A stretch of 64,000 nt of DNA from Escherichia boydii (lineage in GTDB: Bacteria; Pseudomonadota; Gammaproteobacteria; Enterobacterales; Enterobacteriaceae). The stretch covers positions 2,666,001 through 2,730,000 of the forward strand of contig CP169086.1 in assembly GCA_041890495.1 (NCBI GenBank), written 5' to 3'. Shown piece after piece: positions 7,608-16,390 of this stretch (the first letter of the stretch is position 1; each line of letters begins with the position of its first letter). A program made the position numbers and the translations under genes. The notes below the pieces were generated by a model. It saw only the letters and a program-made list of their open reading frames with translations. It was not told the DNA's origin and did not search any database.

Positions 7608-9152
7608 ATGTCTACATTCGTTATCGATAACCAGCCGCCTTCGCTGAAGGGCGGTATGTTATGGGTGGGTGCCCTGGTTCTTGCAATGGCAAACTTTTTA
7701 GCCGTACTCAATATGACCATTGCAAACGTCACTCAGCCCAACATGGCTGGCGCCCTGGGCGCAGGAACCAGCCAGGGAACCTGGATCATCACGGCCTATG
7801 CCGTGGCTGAAGCCATAACGGTGCCGCTATCAGGATGGTTAACCACCCGGTTCGGCGGCGTGCGCGTTTTCTGCATTTCCGTGTTCATGTTTGGCATTTT
7901 TTCTTTGCTTTGCGGCCTTTCCACTCCGCTGGGAATGCTGCTGCTGATGAGGGTTTTTCAGGGCATGGCGGGAGGTCCCCTGATGGCCTTATCACAAACG
8001 TTACTGCTGCGTATTTTCCCGAAAGAAAAATCCATGCAGGCGACGGGATTATGGGCAATGACCACATTGCTGGCGCCCGTTATAGGCCCGGTTCTCGGTG
8101 GCTGGATTTGCGATCATTACAGCTGGTCGTGGGTGTTTATCATAAACGTTCCGATGGCCATCGCTTTTTCAGTCATCGCGTGGTCAGTATTAAAAATCTT
8201 CGAAGATGAGCTGGTTAATAACGCTATTGATATCGTTGGGTTTGTTTTACTGGTTATCTGGGTTGGCGCACTGCAGATCATGCTGGATGAAGGGAAAGAC
8301 CTTGACTGGTTTGCCTCAGAAGAAATTTGGGTTCTGGCGACTGTGGCCTGTATCGGCTTTTTAAGTTTCTGCATCTGGGAGCTGACCGCTGAGCATCCGA
8401 TTGTCGATATCAGCGTTTTTCGCCATCGTGGTTTTTCGGCCAGCATGTTTGTGCTCGCGCTTGCGTTCGGGTGTTTTTTTGGTCTGAATGTCCTCACGCC
8501 TTTGTGGTTACAATATAACTTAGGGTATACAACAACATGGGCCGGGATTGTGGTGGCCTGGGGTGGCCTTCTGCAGGTGGTCTTTTCTCCGGTTGCCGCT
8601 AACCTCTCCAACAGAATCGATCCGCGCATTCTTATCTTCTTTGGCTGTGCCTGGCTCGGTCTCGATACCTTCTGGCGCGCCTATGCGACGACCGATATGG
8701 ACTACTGGTCCATCTGTGTCCCCTTGTTATTCATGGGGGTGGGAATGCCGTTGTACTATGTCCCGATTACGGGCCTTGCAATGGGCTCGGTAGATGAAGC
8801 GGAAATGCCCTCGGCAGCAGGGTTAATGAACTTTGTCCGAACGTTATCAGGTGCGTTTGCCACATCGCTCGTGACGACGTCATGGCAGGACCAGCGCTAT
8901 ATTGCGCATGACAGGCTGGCGTCCGTTGTCGATCCTACCGGCGATCTTTCACAGTACATTAACTCGGCTCCTCAGCAAAGTGGGCAGTTTGTTCGGGAGC
9001 TTTTTGACAAGATGGTTAACAGCCAAAGCATGATGCTTTCTACCAATAATCTGATGATGTCGATAGGCGTCATATTCTTTATCGCTGCTTTTGCTATTGC
9101 TTTAGCACCGAAACCCTCTCGCGTTGTTGATGCCGCATCTGTAGGACATTAA
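7608..9152 (+). CDS. EmrB-type drug:proton antiporter (DHA2 MFS family)
   Basis: Proton-coupled drug exporter with 14 predicted membrane helices, 514 residues from the ATG used here, like E. coli EmrB (512). The DHA2 motifs are visible: the helix-1 segment LAVLNMTIANVTQPNMAG, the loop GWLTTRFGGVRVF (motif A) and the antiporter stretch APVIGPVLGGWICDHYSW (motif C). An in-frame GTG at 7587 overlaps the preceding gene by eight bases and is an alternative start. With the two genes before it this makes a full EmrAB-TolC-like pump that brings its own outer-membrane channel. Substrates of relatives are hydrophobic toxicants such as uncouplers, nalidixate and fatty acids. Confidence 0.92.
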   Translation: MSTFVIDNQPPSLKGGMLWVGALVLAMANFLAVLNMTIANVTQPNMAGALGAGTSQGTWIITAYAVAEAITVPLSGWLTTRFGGVRVFCISVFMFGIFSLLCGLSTPLGMLLLMRVFQGMAGGPLMALSQTLLLRIFPKEKSMQATGLWAMTTLLAPVIGPVLGGWICDHYSWSWVFIINVPMAIAFSVIAWSVLKIFEDELVNNAIDIVGFVLLVIWVGALQIMLDEGKDLDWFASEEIWVLATVACIGFLSFCIWELTAEHPIVDISVFRHRGFSASMFVLALAFGCFFGLNVLTPLWLQYNLGYTTTWAGIVVAWGGLLQVVFSPVAANLSNRIDPRILIFFGCAWLGLDTFWRAYATTDMDYWSICVPLLFMGVGMPLYYVPITGLAMGSVDEAEMPSAAGLMNFVRTLSGAFATSLVTTSWQDQRYIAHDRLASVVDPTGDLSQYINSAPQQSGQFVRELFDKMVNSQSMMLSTNNLMMSIGVIFFIAAFAIALAPKPSRVVDAASVGH

Positions 9153-9272
9153 TCGTTATTCAGCACAGGGAAGTGGGCGTCAAATAAAAGAGAAAATTTG
9201 ATGGATGAAAAACCAGGACTTTCTGTACAGAAAAAGCGTTGCTTAATATCCGGAATATATTTTTCAATATAT

Positions 9273-9307
9273 AAAAAAGTGGACGCTTCCCAGTGGAAGA
9301 AGCGTCC
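9273..9307 (-). terminator. Strong minus-strand terminator with no long gene in front of it
   Basis: Perfect stem GGACGCTTC/GAAGCGTCC (9281-9289 and 9299-9307) with a nine-base loop. On the minus strand it is followed by a run of T (the A-run at 9273-9278). No minus-strand gene longer than a few dozen codons precedes it, so it either ends a small RNA or a small-protein transcript, or acts weakly in the other direction on the efflux operon. Confidence 0.6.
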
Positions 9308-9343
9308 TAAATCAGGCAATTATTCAGACACAGATTGAAACCG

Positions 9344-9409
9344 TTAACTGACGATCTCATCGATAATATCGCATACTCCCTTCTGTTCATTATTTACATT
9401 TTCTGCCAT
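9344..9409 (-). CDS. Candidate 21-residue small protein
   Basis: A short minus-strand frame, MAENVNNEQKGVCDIIDEIVS, with AGGTAGGT immediately before its ATG and a strong terminator about 35 bases after its stop. An overlapping upstream GTG frame in another register encodes about 22 residues (beginning MTEPVTQRERVAKQ). The arrangement of ribosome site, short frame and terminator is suggestive, but a frame this short can occur by chance. No family is recognised and no function is proposed. Confidence 0.25.
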   Translation of the reverse strand: MAENVNNEQKGVCDIIDEIVS

Positions 9410-9641
9410 CACCTACCTGTTTCGCCACTCTTTCTCGCTGGGTCACCGGCTCGGTCACAACTTCCGACACGATAAGTAAACCGGTCTTTTTGGCAGCACA
9501 AAGGTTTAAACTTTTCGTGATATTCTTTCTTTACGCCCCTTAGTTCCTATACTCGAGCCATATTCGCCACTGTATTAACACCTGTCACGCGCAATACGTT
9601 GTGCATGACAGGTGAAGATATTTTGTTCTGGAAAAACGTCT

Positions 9642-10715
9642 ATGTCGAAACTGGATTTGAGGTCCAAAAAAACCTGGGGCGCGCTGGCAGCGATCGCGGT
9701 TGTCGCCGGTACGCTGGCATCTGCTTTTGCATGGACGGCGGGCTGGCTTGGGTCGCGCACTGTAAGCCAGGCACTGGTAGGGGAAACACCGAAACCCTTC
9801 CCGCCGGGTTTTCGCCGCGCGCATGGAAAAGGCATCTGCTTTGCCGGCACCTTTACGCCAAACGGCTCGGGGGTTTCTCTTTCAACCTCCCGCCTCTTCT
9901 CACAGCAGGAAGTGCCCGTGGTGGGCCGATTCTCTATTGGTACCGGCGATCCTCATGCCCCGGATAGTACGACCAAAACCCTGAGCATGGCGCTGCTGCT
10001 GAAGACAGATGACAAGCAACAATGGCGGATGGCGATGAACAACGAGCCTTTCTTCGCCACGCACAGCCCGGAAGGTTTTCTGGCCTTGCGAAAAGCCACG
10101 GCCGTTGACGCGGCCACCGGAAAACCCGATCCGCTGCGTCTCGCAAACTTTTTGAAAGCGTACCCGGAGGCGGAGAAATACCTTAAATGGGCGGCACAAA
10201 AACCCGCGCCCGGCAGCTTCGCGGGCGCGACGTTTTACAGCATTAACGCCTTTTACCTTGTGAACGCGCAGGGGGAGCGTCAAGCCGTTCGCTGGATGAT
10301 GCGTCCGCACGAGCCTTTCCTGTCGATAAGCGACGAGCAACGCCAGAAAGCCGATGATAACTTCCTGTTCGAAAATCTGCGTCAGCGCCTGGCGCAAAAG
10401 CCACTCTACTGGGATTACGTTTTGCAGCTCGCACAGCCGGGCGATCCGGTGGATGACCCTTCCCAGCCATGGCCGGACAATCGCAAAAAGGTGTTAGCCG
10501 GCACGCTGGAAGTAACGCGGGTCGAAGCACAATCCACAGGCGCGTGCCGCGACGTTAACTTTGATCCTTCTGTCGTACCTGCAGGCGTTGCGGTGTCTGA
10601 GGATCCCATCTTAAACGCCCGCTCCGCAGCCTACTCCCACTCTTTCAGCCGCCGTGAGCGGGAAATCGGCTACGGCAAGGCCACCGAAGCCGTGCAAAAG
10701 CAGGAGGTAAAATGA
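9642..10715 (+). CDS. Membrane-anchored catalase-family peroxidase (SrpA-like)
   Basis: Heme protein of the catalase fold, shorter than true catalases (357 residues), as in the SrpA/YdcB-like peroxidases. One N-terminal helix (about 14-34) should anchor it facing the periplasm. The catalytic His lies in FRRAHGKGICF and the proximal heme Tyr in ARSAAYSHSFSRRER near the C-terminus. It probably reduces peroxides or organic hydroperoxides. The ATG at 9642 has GGA nine bases upstream; the frame opens ten codons earlier. Its stop overlaps the start of the cytochrome b561 gene by four bases, so the heme cytochrome may deliver electrons to it; that pairing recurs in other bacteria but its role here is inferred. 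Confidence 0.85.
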   Translation: MSKLDLRSKKTWGALAAIAVVAGTLASAFAWTAGWLGSRTVSQALVGETPKPFPPGFRRAHGKGICFAGTFTPNGSGVSLSTSRLFSQQEVPVVGRFSIGTGDPHAPDSTTKTLSMALLLKTDDKQQWRMAMNNEPFFATHSPEGFLALRKATAVDAATGKPDPLRLANFLKAYPEAEKYLKWAAQKPAPGSFAGATFYSINAFYLVNAQGERQAVRWMMRPHEPFLSISDEQRQKADDNFLFENLRQRLAQKPLYWDYVLQLAQPGDPVDDPSQPWPDNRKKVLAGTLEVTRVEAQSTGACRDVNFDPSVVPAGVAVSEDPILNARSAAYSHSFSRREREIGYGKATEAVQKQEVK

Positions 10716-11299
10716 GCTCAAATAAAGATATGCGAGAGCACGCGCCGCAGCATTTCAATACCCTGGCGCGATGCCTGCACTGGCTGATGGCGGTGATGAT
10801 CCTGGCCATGCTTTTCATCGGTACCGCGATGATGACGTCGTTACATCACCGGATTTGGTTAATCGACCTGCACCGGCCGCTGGGTATCGCCATTTTACTG
10901 CTGGTACTGGTTCGTCTGGTCAATCGACTTTTGAGCCGCACGCCCCCACTTCCTGCCGATTTGCCCGTCTGGCAGGTGCTTGCCGCAAAGGCATCACACT
11001 GGATGCTGTATGGGTTAATGCTGGCAATGCCGCTGCTGGGCTGGGCGCAGCTGTCGGCAGCGGGCCTGCCGATTGTGATGGTTGATGGCGTCAACCTGCC
11101 GGCGATTGTCCCGACCAGTCCGGCACTCTATGCCTGGTGTCACGACGCACATAGCCTTCTGGCAAAGTTGCTTTTTGCCGTGGTGCTGATCCATCTCTCC
11201 GCCGCACTCGTTCACGCGTGGATCTACCGGGACGCAGTGTTTGCCAGCATGGCGAAAGGGGGTAAGTCTGCGTCAGTCACCCGGGATGACGTGACGTAA
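10712..11299 (+). CDS. Cytochrome b561 family protein
   Basis: Inner-membrane di-heme cytochrome of about 195 residues with four predicted helices (about 22-42, 53-72, 93-112, 145-168). His residues that can bind heme lie at the start of helix 1 (RCLHWLM), after it (SLHHRIW, DLHRPLG) and in helix 4 (HDAHSLLAKLLF, VLIHLSAALVHAW). Family members (YodB, YceJ, CybB) pass electrons from quinol to periplasmic acceptors or superoxide to quinone. Overlap of its ATG with the peroxidase stop indicates a two-gene operon. Confidence 0.88.
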   Translation: MSSNKDMREHAPQHFNTLARCLHWLMAVMILAMLFIGTAMMTSLHHRIWLIDLHRPLGIAILLLVLVRLVNRLLSRTPPLPADLPVWQVLAAKASHWMLYGLMLAMPLLGWAQLSAAGLPIVMVDGVNLPAIVPTSPALYAWCHDAHSLLAKLLFAVVLIHLSAALVHAWIYRDAVFASMAKGGKSASVTRDDVT

Positions 11300-11699
11300 G
11301 GCAAGCGGCAGGTGACACGCACAATCAGAATGTTCGTGTCCTCGCCTATCATCGCCATCCTGAAACTGCCGACAAAACCGGGGCGCGTATTTAGTCTCCA
11401 GATTCGCGCTCCAAAAAGCCGCGGACACCCCACAATTATCATGAAAGATAATATCTCTCAATTAAAGCGATTACTTTTTAAACAGAAGAGCATTTATGCC
11501 CGCAATTTTAGCTTTTATCAAAAAGTTAAGCGTCGCTCGAGTATCAAACACCCTGACACCCCAAACGCCTAACTCATTGATTAAAATGAGTTTACATCAA
11601 TAAAAACGATAAAACCCCCTACTCTCCAACAAAATATATCAACTCGTGTGATATCTAAATTATAATTCTTATACTTCTGTTAAAAAGGTGGAGGTCAAA
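11300..11699. other. AT-rich intergenic region
   Basis: About 400 bases. An 86-codon plus-strand frame (11312-11572) has no recognisable domain, an implausible composition and no good ribosome site. The last 120 bases before 11700 are strongly AT-rich and are likely to hold the promoter of the following two-gene unit. No RNA gene or repeat is recognised. Confidence 0.45.
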
Positions 11700-12194
11700 A
11701 TGCGATTAACCCTACTGCTGTTATGCTGTCTGGTACAAAGTGTAACCTGGGCTGGCGACCTGCCAAAACCAGTTGGTAAACCCATTTTAACGATTTACGG
11801 TAATATAGAAAATACCAATGAAAATGGAAAAGCAGTGTTTGATCTCGCCAGCCTTGAAAAACTCGGAGTAGTGAGTTTCGAGACGACTTCCCCCTGGTAT
11901 AACGGTCGTACGAAGTTTGAGGGTGTCCCCATGAACAAGCTCATGGATTATGTGGGTGCAAAAGGTACGAACGTTAATGTTATTGCGCTTAATGATTACT
12001 CAACCGTCATCCCTCTTAGCGACTTTAAAAAATACAACGCCATCCTTGCCTTAAAAGTCAATGGCGAATATATGCGCATCCGCGATAAAGGCCCATCGTT
12101 CATTGTATACCCCTATGACAGTCTTCCTGAGTTGAATAATCAGATTTATTACTCACGATCAGCATGGCAGGTAAGCAAAATGAAGATTGAGTAG
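11700..12194 (+). CDS. Exported pterin-binding-like protein
   Basis: A 164-residue protein with a cleavable signal peptide (MRLTLLLLCCLVQSVTWAGD; cleavage near residue 18). The mature part resembles the oxidoreductase molybdopterin-binding fold used in small 'putative pterin-binding' proteins: ITIYG-like strand, DLASLEKLGVVSFETTSPW, and the motif FEGVPMNKLMDYVGAKG, then ALNDYSTVIPLSDFKKYNAIL. It lacks the rest of a molybdoenzyme, so a sensory or ligand-binding role is more likely than catalysis. GGAGG precedes the ATG at 11700. It is 17 bases upstream of a membrane GGDEF-EAL gene and probably feeds a periplasmic signal to it; that link is inferred from position. Confidence 0.75.
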   Translation: MRLTLLLLCCLVQSVTWAGDLPKPVGKPILTIYGNIENTNENGKAVFDLASLEKLGVVSFETTSPWYNGRTKFEGVPMNKLMDYVGAKGTNVNVIALNDYSTVIPLSDFKKYNAILALKVNGEYMRIRDKGPSFIVYPYDSLPELNNQIYYSRSAWQVSKMKIE

Positions 12195-12211
12195 TCGTTC
12201 AGGAGAACATA

Positions 12212-14143
12212 ATGAACAGGATACTGGTTGGTATCATTTTTTCTCTTTTTATCACGACAGGATATATTGCATACCTTGTTTATGATCGACAGCAGGAATT
12301 GCAAAAACTGACTCAATACACTGAGTCCTGGTCCGTGGCACAACTGGTATCAGAGTATTACCGTTTTGAATCATGGCTTGGTCTATACGCAACCGATACT
12401 GATGACGTTACGATAGACCAGGTCCGCATGCGCCTCGAAATTATGCTCAGTCAGGGCGATTTAATGAAAGGGGGCGATTTAGGTCGCTACATTGACAGCG
12501 ATAAAACGCATCAGGAGCTCGCTCTACGCCTGGAAAAAATACTGGCCTATCTTGATAGCCATCTTGAAAAAATGAGTCATCCAGAGTTACAGGCATATCT
12601 GACAAATATGCATGAGCTCGATGCTCCGCTCAGCCAGCTGTCAGCAACGGCATTAACGAAAGATATTAATACGGTTAATGAATCCAATAAAAAAATACAA
12701 ATTCTGTATTATATTTATTCCGCACTTTCTTTGCTTCTGGTAATTTTAAGCTTTATTCTTGGCTTCTTAATGATCTACCAGAATAAAAACATTCTGAAAG
12801 CACACATGCAGGTTAAAAGCCTGGCTGACGAACTTCAAATATCAAAAGAAAAACTGCAAATTCAGAACTCGAAGCTGGAGTATGATGTTTATCATGACTC
12901 CCTCACCGGCATGAAAAACCGCCTTTTCTTCTGGGACGATCTCAACAAAATTAATCTTCAGGCAGATAAAAACCACGTCCCCGTGACCGTGATGTTATTT
13001 GATTTAGACCGTTTCAAAGAGGTCAACGATACCTATGGCCATGATACGGGAGATTTGCTGCTGAATCAGGTATCCCGACGGCTTACTTCAATGAGCAGTG
13101 CAACGGATACGTTTTACCGTTTGGGCGGCGACGAATTCGCCCTTCTCTCCAGCGGACTCACCGAAACAGCCGCCGTTTCGCGCGCCAAAGAAATCAGCGA
13201 TCATATCAGCCAGCCCTATACGATTAACAACCAGCTGATAAAAATTGCCACCTGCGTGGGTATCGTATTATCAGATAATGAACGACGCTCTGATTATCTA
13301 TACAAATTTGCCGATCTGGCCCTCTACGAAGCGAAAAAAGAAGGTTCGCAGCAGATCAAAGTCTTCCGGCAGTGGATGCTGCAAAGACTGCAGGAAAGCA
13401 GAACCCTTGAACATGATATGGCTCTGGCGATCGATCACAATGAATTTGTTGTGTATTACCAGCCTATTGTCGACTCATTCAGCAATGAAATTTACGGCTA
13501 TGAAGCGCTTATTCGCTGGATACACCCGGTGAAAGGGATACTCGCGCCAGATTATTTTATTTCCGTCGCTGAAAAAACGGGAATGATTAATGAGATCGGC
13601 AAGTCGGTGCTTGAAATGGCCTGCCGGGAAGCGGTGTCCTGGGCGGTGCCGGCCAGGATCTCAGTGAACGTCTCACCCGTTCAGTTAGGCAGTAAATCGT
13701 TTACCACGATGGTGCAGTCCATTCTGAAAGAGACGGGGCTACCGGCCAGCCGACTTGAGTTAGAGGTGACGGAGTCTTCGCTATTCAGTGACAGCAACAT
13801 GCCGATCACTATTCTCAAAAAGCTCAGAGCACTGGGCGTAAAAATTTCCATTGATGATTTCGGAACGGGATATTCCTCGCTCTCACGACTGAGTGAACTT
13901 AATTTTGATAAAATTAAGATAGATAAATCCTTTGTGAATCCGATATCCACGCAGGATGATGCCCTTAATATCGTTAAGTTGATTACCGGCATGGCGAAGA
14001 GCCTCAATATGCGGGTCATTGCAGAGGGTGTTGAAACCGAAGCGCAGCTTGAACGTCTTCAGGCGCTTGGCTGCGATCTCGTGCAGGGATACCTGTTCGG
14101 AAAACCACAGGCTGAGATTGACAGGAAGATTAGATACGGTTGA
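12212..14143 (+). CDS. Membrane GGDEF-EAL protein (cyclic-di-GMP cyclase/phosphodiesterase)
   Basis: Bifunctional signalling protein of 643 residues. Two membrane helices (about 4-24 and 165-188) frame a periplasmic domain; a coiled stretch (about 195-220) leads to a GGDEF domain (about 222-385) and an EAL domain (about 395-640). Cyclase motif GGDEF is intact (RLGGDEFALL), as is LFDLDRFKEVNDTYGHDTGD. Phosphodiesterase residues are intact too: EALIRW, DDFGTGYSSLSRL, KIDKSFV and AEGVETEAQL. So either activity is possible and control probably sets the balance. It is cotranscribed with the exported pterin-binding-like protein, the likely periplasmic partner. Confidence 0.92.
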   Translation: MNRILVGIIFSLFITTGYIAYLVYDRQQELQKLTQYTESWSVAQLVSEYYRFESWLGLYATDTDDVTIDQVRMRLEIMLSQGDLMKGGDLGRYIDSDKTHQELALRLEKILAYLDSHLEKMSHPELQAYLTNMHELDAPLSQLSATALTKDINTVNESNKKIQILYYIYSALSLLLVILSFILGFLMIYQNKNILKAHMQVKSLADELQISKEKLQIQNSKLEYDVYHDSLTGMKNRLFFWDDLNKINLQADKNHVPVTVMLFDLDRFKEVNDTYGHDTGDLLLNQVSRRLTSMSSATDTFYRLGGDEFALLSSGLTETAAVSRAKEISDHISQPYTINNQLIKIATCVGIVLSDNERRSDYLYKFADLALYEAKKEGSQQIKVFRQWMLQRLQESRTLEHDMALAIDHNEFVVYYQPIVDSFSNEIYGYEALIRWIHPVKGILAPDYFISVAEKTGMINEIGKSVLEMACREAVSWAVPARISVNVSPVQLGSKSFTTMVQSILKETGLPASRLELEVTESSLFSDSNMPITILKKLRALGVKISIDDFGTGYSSLSRLSELNFDKIKIDKSFVNPISTQDDALNIVKLITGMAKSLNMRVIAEGVETEAQLERLQALGCDLVQGYLFGKPQAEIDRKIRYG

Positions 14144-14205
14144 AATGGTTGTGCGGTTGTTTCTGGCCCAAAATCATGTAGACGATTGATAATCAAAGGT
14201 TAAAA

Positions 14206-14883
14206 ATGAAAAAAACAGCCCCGGACTATACGCCTGTTGATTTATCTCGTTGGCCAAGGAAGGAGCATTTTGAAGTCTTCCAGTCATTTGCAGAGTGCAC
14301 AATTAACCAAACCGTTCTGATCGACATTACCGCGCTGCGAAAACATATCAAAGAGGTGGGCTGGAAGTTTTATCCGACGATCATTTTTCTCCTGTCTAAA
14401 ATCATGAACCGGCATCCTGAGTTCCGTATGGCCATGAAGGACAATGAGCTTGTCGTCTGGAATGAAGTTCATCCCAGCTACACCATTTTCCACCCAGAAA
14501 CGGAGACGTTTTCGTCGCTATGGAGCCACTATGACGGCAATATTCATCATTTCCAGAACACGTATGCAGAAGATACGGCCCGCTATGGAAATAGCCTTTC
14601 CTACTGGCCGAAGGAAGAGTCCCGAGAGAATATCTTTTTCGTGTCGTCGATTCCGTGGGTAACCTTTACCAACTTTAATATGAACATTGCGCACATGAAG
14701 AACTTCTTTTCGCCTATGTTCACGTTTGGAAAATACTACGAGCAGGATGGAAAAGTGCTGTTGCCGCTCGCGGTGCAGGTCCACCATTCGGTGTGCGATG
14801 GTTTCCATGTGGCAAGGATGTTTAATGAGTTGCAGGAGATGTGTGATGGTTTATCGGGACTGTCAGAGGAGAGGAATGGCTAA
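14206..14883 (+). CDS. catA: Chloramphenicol O-acetyltransferase, type A
   Basis: Trimeric cytoplasmic enzyme that acetylates the 3-hydroxyl of chloramphenicol with acetyl-CoA. At 225 residues it has normal family length. The catalytic motif HHSVCDGFH (His near residue 196) is intact, and other CAT-I landmarks such as the N-terminal DLSRWPRKEHFE and the substrate-side FVSSIPWVTFTNFN are present. Known chromosomal versions occur in Enterobacter and relatives. It is a single gene between the GGDEF-EAL gene and tRNA-Thr, with no transposon ends nearby, so it looks like a resident chromosomal gene rather than a recent cassette. Level of expression cannot be judged. Confidence 0.93.
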   Translation: MKKTAPDYTPVDLSRWPRKEHFEVFQSFAECTINQTVLIDITALRKHIKEVGWKFYPTIIFLLSKIMNRHPEFRMAMKDNELVVWNEVHPSYTIFHPETETFSSLWSHYDGNIHHFQNTYAEDTARYGNSLSYWPKEESRENIFFVSSIPWVTFTNFNMNIAHMKNFFSPMFTFGKYYEQDGKVLLPLAVQVHHSVCDGFHVARMFNELQEMCDGLSGLSEERNG

Positions 14884-14935
14884 TGCACAAGGGACAAATG
14901 TTGTTTTTTTGATAGTCGGAAGGCTGCGTTAAAAA

Positions 14936-15011
14936 TGGTGCCGATAATAGGAGTCGAACCTACGACCTTCGCATTACGAATGCGCTGCTCTACCAACTGA
15001 GCTATATCGGC
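14936..15011 (-). tRNA. thrW: tRNA-Thr (anticodon CGT)
   Basis: A 76-base tRNA with encoded CCA, matching the E. coli thrW gene downstream of proA. The anticodon loop reads CGT. This tRNA is a well-known integration site for islands and phages in enterobacteria, and the species character changes beside it, but no integrase or duplicated 3' end is visible in the window. Confidence 0.97.
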
Positions 15012-15055
15012 CCTGAAAGGACATGTTCACGAACGTGAATCACGGTGGACAAGGT

Positions 15056-15121
15056 TAAAACTAACCGGGCGATGCGTCAATGGCCTTGTGAATCAAATGG
15101 CTACTTTTGCATCACCCGGTT
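15056..15121 (-). terminator. Terminator of the proBA operon
   Basis: Long hairpin whose outer arms are AACCGGGCGATGC (15063-15075) and GCATCACCCGGTT (15109-15121), pairing with one G-T, followed on the minus strand by a TTTT run. It lies between the proA stop and tRNA-Thr. Confidence 0.7.
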
Positions 15122-15125
15122 TTAT

Positions 15126-16379
15126 TTACGCACGAATGGTGTAATCACCAATGCCGATCCACTTGTAAGTGGTCAGTGCTTCCAGCCCCATTGGGCCACG
15201 CGCGTGGAGTTTTTGTGTGCTTACCGCCACTTCCGCACCCAGACCAAACTGGCCGCCGTCGGTAAAACGCGTAGAGGCGTTAACGTAAACAGCGGACGAA
15301 TCCACTTCGTTAACAAAACGCTGGGCGTTGCGCATATCGCGGGTCAGGATCGCATCGGAGTGTTGTGTGCCGTGTTCACGAATATGGGCGATGGCATCGT
15401 CAAGATCGCTGACGATTTTGACGTTCAAATCTAATGACAGAAACTCATCGTCATACTCTTCGGCTTTAACAGCAACCACCTTCGCAGGGCCTGCCTGCAA
15501 CTGCGCCAGTGCAGCTGCATCTGCGTGTAATGTCACGCCGCTTTCCGCCATTTGTTTGCTTAATGCGGGCAGGAAGCTATCGGCGATGTTTTTATTCACC
15601 AGCAACGTTTCAACCGTATTACATGTGCTCGGACGCTGAGTTTTCGCGTTGACGATCACTTTTAATGCTTCAGCGATCTCTACACTTTCATCAACGTAAA
15701 TATGGCATACGCCTATACCACCTGTGATCACCGGGATTGTCGACTGTTCACGGCACAGTTTATGCAAACCAGCGCCACCACGCGGGATCAGCATGTCGAT
15801 GTATTTATCCATACGCAGCATTTCACTGACCAGCGCACGGTCAGGATTATCAATCGCCTGCACGGCACCCGCCGGTAAGCCACAGGATTTCAGGGCGTCC
15901 TGAATCACCGCCACCGTTGCCGCGTTAGTGCGACAGGTTTCTTTGCCACCACGCAGGATCACCGCATTACCGGTTTTCAGGCACAGCGAAGCGACATCAA
16001 CCGTCACGTTCGGGCGCGCTTCATAAATCACGCCAATAACCCCCAGCGGTACGCGACGACGCTCAAGACGCAGGCCGCTGTCCAGTACGCCGCCATCGAT
16101 TACCTGCCCCACCGGATCGGCGAGGTTACACACCTGGCGTACATCGTCGGCAATGCCTTTCAGCCGTGCGGGCGTCAGTGCCAGACGGTCAAGCATCGCT
16201 TCGCTAAGGCCATTGGCTCGCGCGTCAGCAACATCCTGGGCGTTAGCGTTGAGGATGATTTCGCTTTGTGCTTCCAGTTCATCGGCGATTTTTTCCAGCA
16301 CGCGATTTTTTTCGCGGCTGGAGAGTTGCGCTAATTTATACGAGGCTTGCTTCGCGGCAATGCCCATTTGTTCCAGCAT
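15126..16379 (-). CDS. proA: Glutamate-5-semialdehyde dehydrogenase (gamma-glutamyl phosphate reductase)
   Basis: Second enzyme of proline synthesis: reduces gamma-glutamyl phosphate with NADPH to glutamate semialdehyde, working in a complex with ProB. Length is 417 residues, exactly that of E. coli K-12, and the sequence agrees with the K-12 protein throughout as I recall it. The aldehyde-dehydrogenase-fold features are present, including the active Cys region [17 protein letters not shown]. It lies 11 bases after proB in one operon and ends at a hairpin terminator. It belongs to the first E. coli-like block. Confidence 0.97.
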
Positions 16380-16390
16380 CAGCCTGCTCC

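Larger units (their letters stand above)
9153..9641. other. Intergenic region after the efflux operon
   Basis: About 490 bases with no conventional gene. It holds a minus-strand hairpin terminator (9273-9307) and, upstream of it on the same strand, one or two very short reading frames described separately. The right end, close to 9500-9600, is AT-rich and probably contains the promoter of the peroxidase gene starting at 9642. Confidence 0.5.

Noticed and set aside
11312..11572. An 86-codon plus-strand frame
   Set aside because: No ribosome site, no recognisable similarity, very basic composition; left as intergenic.
14884..15125. Possible phage or island attachment at tRNA-Thr
   Set aside because: No integrase gene and no second copy of the tRNA 3' end is visible in the window; the possibility is mentioned only as context.
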